Shown piece after piece: positions 6,232 to 9,739 of a stretch of DNA of 9,739 nt. The position numbers were made by a program, and so were the translations under genes. The DNA comes from Chloroflexota bacterium (lineage in GTDB: Bacteria; Chloroflexota; Dehalococcoidia; Lucifugimonadales; JACPCL1), in contig JACQUI010000281.1 in the NCBI GenBank assembly GCA_016210395.1, forward strand, positions 1 to 9,739. Reading direction: 5' to 3'. Every line of letters begins with the position of its first letter. Within the stretch, counting starts at the first letter, position 1. The notes below the pieces were generated by a model. It saw only the letters and a list, made by a program, of their open reading frames with translations. It ran no database searches and was not told the origin of the DNA.

Positions 6232-6975
6232 CTATGGGTCGTAGGCATACACCCGGATGTTCTTGATGGCAATGGTGTTGGACCCATTCAGCACGCGGCC
6301 GTGCAAGACAATGCTGGTGATGGTGGTCGTTGGCGCGTCGGCGTCCGTGGCGTAGGTCGAGACGGGGTTCGGGTTGTTGACCGCGCAGATGCCAATGCCT
6401 CCGCGCACATAGCTGGATTCTCGGGGCGGGATATCCCACATTAGTTGGCCCGAAGAGGATGCAGCCACGCTGAAGAAGGTGAGGGCCTCTGGGTCTCGCA
6501 CCTGAGTCGTGTTTAGCTTCAGCCCTATCTTAGCCCCTGCGGAAGTGGCCACGTGGATGTATTTCAGGCTAGCCATAATACGAATTGCCTTTGAAGCAGG
6601 GATGCTCAGGCTAGAAATGGTGGCAATATCCACAAGCGACGTGGATTGTGTGCTGCGTTCCGTTGTATCGCTGGCCTGCAGCCGCCCCATGAGGGACAGG
6701 GCGTCGGCGCCACCGGAAGCGTGGCGGCTGGCGTGGTTTTCAGTGTGGTGCTGGTCCACCGTTATCCCCGTGAGGTCGCTGTGCGCCCTGGCGCTGTGGC
6801 TTGCTAGCGTGTGCCCCTGGGCGTGATGGTCGTCAATGCCAACCCCTGTCAGGTCGCTGTGCGCTTTGGCGCTATGGCTGGCAAGGGTATGGCTCTGGGC
6901 ATGATGCTGGTCGCTGGTGACTTGCGTCAGGTTGGTGTGGGACTCTTCCAGGAACTTGCCGAGTCTGACTGCCAT
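6232..6975 (-). CDS. Phage tail-fibre-like protein with His-rich N-terminal repeats
   Basis: A 247-residue protein. Residues 13-85 form about three 26-residue repeats rich in His, Ser and Ala (HSDLTG..DDHHAQGHTLASH), then ENHASRHASGGADAL, a sequence style I associate with phage tail fibres and appendages. The C-terminal half (about 100-247) is β-rich with Ser/Thr/Asn, no signal peptide and no Cys-rich motif except one Cys, and ends in VYAYDP; it could be a receptor-binding or trimerising head. ATG 6975 is preceded by AGGAAGGAG. That site overlaps the stop codon of the upstream gene, so translation is probably coupled. This is the last gene of the phage-like block. Its stop is 38 bp from the prfB remnant, which converges on it. 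The specific family is not recognised. Confidence 0.7.
   Translation of the reverse strand: MAVRLGKFLEESHTNLTQVTSDQHHAQSHTLASHSAKAHSDLTGVGIDDHHAQGHTLASHSARAHSDLTGITVDQHHTENHASRHASGGADALSLMGRLQASDTTERSTQSTSLVDIATISSLSIPASKAIRIMASLKYIHVATSAGAKIGLKLNTTQVRDPEALTFFSVAASSSGQLMWDIPPRESSYVRGGIGICAVNNPNPVSTYATDADAPTTTITSIVLHGRVLNGSNTIAIKNIRVYAYDP
6706..6939 (-). repeat. 78-bp in-frame tandem repeats encoding a His-rich motif
   Basis: Three units with a 26-codon period start at residues 13, 39 and 65 of the tail-fibre-like protein. The first two are nearly identical (HHAQ.HTLASHSA.AHSDLTG). The third diverges after DQHH into TENHASRH. The DNA is also visibly repeated, so slippage or unequal recombination could change the copy number. 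Confidence 0.8.
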
Positions 6976-6989
6976 CTGCGCTCTCCTTC

Positions 6990-7382
6990 CTAGCCCTGCG
7001 CCAGGTTGACGAAGACCGTCAGGGTTTTCGTGGGGGTGTCTGTGGGTGTGCTTACGTACTGGGCCCGCACAATGTAGTACGGGAAGGGATCGGCGGCCAC
7101 AGCATAGTCCTTGCTTGCCGAGGACACGGAGAACGTGCTGCCAATGGCGAAGGCGCCGGCGTCTCCCACCTGGGCATTGGAGGCGTGGGCCCCGTACAGG
7201 CTGACGTTTACCGATTGGTTGGCCGGGTTATCTACAGCCACCAGAATCCTGCTCTTGCCGTTGGCCTCCACGAGATAATCGTGGGCGGTGCTGTCGTCCG
7301 CGACCTCTTCAAACTTGAGGTTGTCTGGCGTCAGGACACCACGGAAGTCTATGCGGGGAGAAATGTCGGTCTTGGTTGCCAT
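6990..7382 (-). CDS. Small hypothetical protein of the phage-like block
   Basis: I do not recognise this 130-residue protein. It has no signal peptide, no membrane segment and no Cys. The sequence is β-rich and Asp/Ala/Val-rich (RILVAVDNPANQSVNVSLYGAH, then YYIVRAQYVSTPTDTPTKTLTVFVNLAQG), like a single small β-sandwich. GGAGGAGG precedes ATG 7382 by about 10 nt. It lies 40 bp after the LamG-like gene and 14 bp before the His-repeat gene in the same orientation, so it is very likely in one operon with them. A minor virion protein or a fibre-attachment protein is a reasonable guess from position only. Confidence 0.65.
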   Translation of the reverse strand: MATKTDISPRIDFRGVLTPDNLKFEEVADDSTAHDYLVEANGKSRILVAVDNPANQSVNVSLYGAHASNAQVGDAGAFAIGSTFSVSSASKDYAVAADPFPYYIVRAQYVSTPTDTPTKTLTVFVNLAQG

Positions 7383-7422
7383 AGTTAGGCGCCTCCTCCT
7401 GGCAGCGGGGCTACTCTCTGCG

Positions 7423-9033
7423 TCAGGACACCGTCACGTCGTCGAGCAGCATCAGCGGCGCGGCGATGATGTAGGCGGTGTACACGTCCCACAGGTCCCT
7501 GTCGCTGAGCACCCCTTTGGCGATCCACACGTCGTCCACGATGCCGTTGGTGAGCTTGCTGGACACGGCTCCGCCCTGGAGCTTCTGGGCGCCCAGGGCC
7601 AGGGCGAGTGTGGCGTTGAACAGCGCATGATCGGAGGGCGTGGCTGTTGCCATCACCTCGCCATTTACGGCCAACTTGACGCCCACGTTACGCTCATACG
7701 AGATGGTGATCAGGTTGTGGCCGGGGTGCAACGCCCTGGTCGATGTCAGGATGTAGGACGTGCCGTTGGTGTTCTTGAAGAACCCCTCGATTTTCTTGTC
7801 CGACTTGACCTTGATGTATGCCTTGGCCTCTGAGGTGTTGGCCAGGCAGACCGCCATGCCGTTGGCCGGGCTGTTGTCCACGTTGACCAGGGCGCCGATG
7901 GTGACCTTGTCATGGGACGACCAACTCCCCCCTGCGACTCCCTGGAAGGAGGCAAGTACACCGGTGCGGTCTGCATGGGCGGAGCCACCCCACAGCTTTC
8001 CGCTCATTCCGTAGGTTCCGCTTGCATCGTAGTCGCTATTACCTCGGAAGTAGAGCCAGTATTGGCCTGCAACGGCGTCTAGTTCAAAGGGGAAGTCGCA
8101 TCGGTGTAGGGGGGCTAGAGTCCGGACCTTGCATACTGCGTCGTCTCCGCTTGTGTCATTCCAAGAGGAGCCATTGTAGCCACAAAGCATCCCGCTGATG
8201 TCGTCCGCGTTCCCTCGGTTCAACAGGAGGTAGTTATTGACATCTCCGCTGTTGTACTCAAAGACCACTCGTACCTCTATGTTGGGGATGTTCAAGGGTG
8301 TATTGAAAAAGAAATCTTTCCAAACAAAGCTGGCTGTCAACGTGGAAACGTCCAAGGTCGTGCTGGCAGTGCCCAGCAGCGAGCCATCGGACACTTTGTA
8401 CACCTTGACGTAGCCGGTGCCTGTGGGAGCCCCTGTTTCTCTTCTTAGGCGGAAACCCACCTGGACAAGGTCGCCATTCAAAGTGATTTTCTGGCCGGCC
8501 CTTGGCCACGTGCCGCCGGCGGTATGTCCATTCGATTCGTTGGGATTGCCGTGCTCAAAGATGAAGTACGGCCCGCCGTCAATTACTGAGTTGACGTCGA
8601 GGACCTTTGCGGCACTGAGGTCTGTGGGACTGACAGATGGGGCCGCCAAGATGACGCCAGGGCTAAGGGCGCTCCCGCCCTCATTCCTGAACTTCACACT
8701 CTTCCATCGCCCCTCCGGCACAGGCACTGCGAGGTAGTAGTCGCTGGACACTTTGGTCGGCTGAAGAGCGGTGAAGCTGTCCTGGCCCTGGTCCGCCACC
8801 TCGTCGCTGATGTGGCCGGCACCGATGTCCATGCCGTAGTCCAGCATGCCGGCGGCCTGGGCGGTGACGCCTCCCTGCCCAACCAGGACTTTCCTGCGCA
8901 GCAAGTCGCGGATGAACGGGGTGTCGTCGACCATGGGCCAGAAGTGCAGAAGGTCGGGGCCAAACTTGTCCATCACCACCTTGCGGGCGCGGGCCAGGGC
9001 GTGGATGCGATTGTATTCAACCGAAGTGGTCAT
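7423..9033 (-). CDS. LamG/concanavalin-like β-sandwich protein, probable virion structural protein
   Basis: A 536-residue protein. The start ATG 9033 is chosen because AGGAGG lies 7 nt upstream; an alternative 11 codons earlier has no such site. The N-terminal 50 residues are helical and charged (HALARARKVVMDKF). The middle, about 100-300, is a β-rich region with GYVKVYKVSDGSLLGTAS. The C-terminal 200 residues look like a Laminin-G_3 (LamG-like jelly roll) domain, with the late signature NGIVDDVWIAKGVLSDRDLW that normally closes this fold. Such domains bind sugars or other ligands and occur in phage tail proteins as well as in secreted proteins. No signal peptide is present, which favours a virion role here. 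It is followed by two short genes in the same direction. Confidence 0.75.
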   Translation of the reverse strand: MTTSVEYNRIHALARARKVVMDKFGPDLLHFWPMVDDTPFIRDLLRRKVLVGQGGVTAQAAGMLDYGMDIGAGHISDEVADQGQDSFTALQPTKVSSDYYLAVPVPEGRWKSVKFRNEGGSALSPGVILAAPSVSPTDLSAAKVLDVNSVIDGGPYFIFEHGNPNESNGHTAGGTWPRAGQKITLNGDLVQVGFRLRRETGAPTGTGYVKVYKVSDGSLLGTASTTLDVSTLTASFVWKDFFFNTPLNIPNIEVRVVFEYNSGDVNNYLLLNRGNADDISGMLCGYNGSSWNDTSGDDAVCKVRTLAPLHRCDFPFELDAVAGQYWLYFRGNSDYDASGTYGMSGKLWGGSAHADRTGVLASFQGVAGGSWSSHDKVTIGALVNVDNSPANGMAVCLANTSEAKAYIKVKSDKKIEGFFKNTNGTSYILTSTRALHPGHNLITISYERNVGVKLAVNGEVMATATPSDHALFNATLALALGAQKLQGGAVSSKLTNGIVDDVWIAKGVLSDRDLWDVYTAYIIAAPLMLLDDVTVS

Positions 9034-9084
9034 TGATCGCCTCCTACAATTTGGGTAGCATGCCAAACCTACAGTCGCTGCGCT

Positions 9085-9739
9085 CTATTTCTTTGGAATC
9101 AGGCCCAGCTTGGCCATAAGGGCAATCATTCCCATGCTAGTGGCTCTGGCCTTGATGATCGGCGTAGGGTTCAATTTCTTGTGCTCGGCCCACTTCTCAA
9201 CAGTCCGCACCATAGCTTTGAACGCTATCTGCCACGCCAGAACACCATCGGTTTGATTCAGGTCCAACACAAGTTCACTGGAAGCTGGAGCAACGCCGGA
9301 AGTAGCGTAGTTCAGCGGAGGGCAGAACTGGTTAATCCACCCTCCAATACCCCAGAAACCCATGATGGTTTCCATACTGTCTAAGCGTGTCCCAAAACCT
9401 TGATGCGGTGGCTGGGTGGTATCCACGACAGACTTCGCTCGCAGGTCTGGCTCCACATGCGGATTTCCCGTTATGTCATGAGGAAGGATGACGTCATAGG
9501 GGGACGGTTGCCATGTTCCAGGGTCGTTTATCATCTGCAAGCCCAACGTAGTCGCATTTACAGTTGATGCCAGGGTAGTCCCCAGATGATGCAGCCACAA
9601 GCCCTGCGTGAAGAAGCCTATGAACCCCTGTTTCCCGGATGAAACAGGGCGGTGGTGTAGATTGGGGCTGAAGGAGGGCTTTGTGCATGCGTAAGCAGGA
9701 GTGGCAGCGGGGCTGGAAGCGGTATAATCGTAACTGCAA
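9085..9739 (-). CDS. Unrecognised protein of the phage-like block, 5' end beyond the window
   Basis: The frame is open from the window edge to the stop at 9085-9087 (217 codons), with no ATG or GTG in the first 45 codons. The only early candidate is TTG 9600, without a ribosome-binding site, so I treat the gene as truncated by the window rather than starting there. Upstream of 9600 the translation still looks like protein (SSGKQGFIGFFTQGLW). The C-terminal 50 residues are helical and basic (AFKAMVRTVEKWAEHKKLN, ending AKLGLIPKK); the centre is Gly/Pro/Trp-rich (MGFWGIGGWINQF). No family recognised. It precedes the LamG-like gene by 51 bp in the same orientation. An overlapping frame at 9494-9739 is also open but shorter and less protein-like. 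Confidence 0.6.
   Translation of the reverse strand, partial: CSYDYTASSPAATPAYACTKPSFSPNLHHRPVSSGKQGFIGFFTQGLWLHHLGTTLASTVNATTLGLQMINDPGTWQPSPYDVILPHDITGNPHVEPDLRAKSVVDTTQPPHQGFGTRLDSMETIMGFWGIGGWINQFCPPLNYATSGVAPASSELVLDLNQTDGVLAWQIAFKAMVRTVEKWAEHKKLNPTPIIKARATSMGMIALMAKLGLIPKK

Noticed and set aside
9700..9728. Plus-strand promoter ending in a perfect TATAAT (9723-9728)
   Set aside because: The best -35 is only GTGGCA at 16-bp spacing, the site lies inside an open minus-strand gene, and no plus-strand gene can be seen before the window ends.

Overview
The window (9,739 bp, GC-rich in most of its coding parts) looks like a bacterial chromosome segment next to, or containing, mobile-element DNA. 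Release factor 2 and endonuclease V place it in Bacteria. The lipoprotein-type substrate-binding protein with a long Pro/Thr linker behind its lipobox is typical of monoderm-like, high-GC lineages; I would guess Chloroflexota (Dehalococcoidia/SAR202-like), as inference only.

Layout. (1) 1-1621, plus strand: endonuclease V, then a small three-helix membrane protein of clearly lower GC, then about 280 bp of palindromic repeats, including a 94-bp MITE-like unit with terminal inverted repeats. (2) 1622-2729, plus: a complete prfB (peptide chain release factor 2, 368 aa) read through a programmed +1 frameshift at CTTTGAC. (3) 2734-5536, minus: a lipoprotein of possible LppX/LprAFG-like type and a family 5 ABC-transporter substrate-binding lipoprotein with a strong-looking promoter at 5651-5679. 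(4) 5819-6193, plus: a second, 5'-truncated copy of the prfB 3' end, about 94% identical to the intact copy. (5) 6232-9739, minus: at least four co-oriented genes of phage-virion character (His-rich tail-fibre-like protein, small unknown protein, LamG-like protein, and a gene running off the right edge).

The most interesting signal is the direct repeat of the prfB 3' end (2367-2731 and 5831-6195). The second copy begins at the GGQ-coding sequence, ends 2 bp after the stop codon, contains no indel, and differs from the first mostly at synonymous positions. That fits DNA integrated into prfB that brought a replacement 3' end from a related lineage, leaving the original end displaced downstream. 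The 3' ends of both flanking minus-strand blocks stop just beyond a prfB stop codon (4 bp and 38 bp away). This suggests a chain of insertions at one site, with the phage block as a second element whose far boundary lies beyond the window. No integrase is visible here, so this stays a hypothesis.
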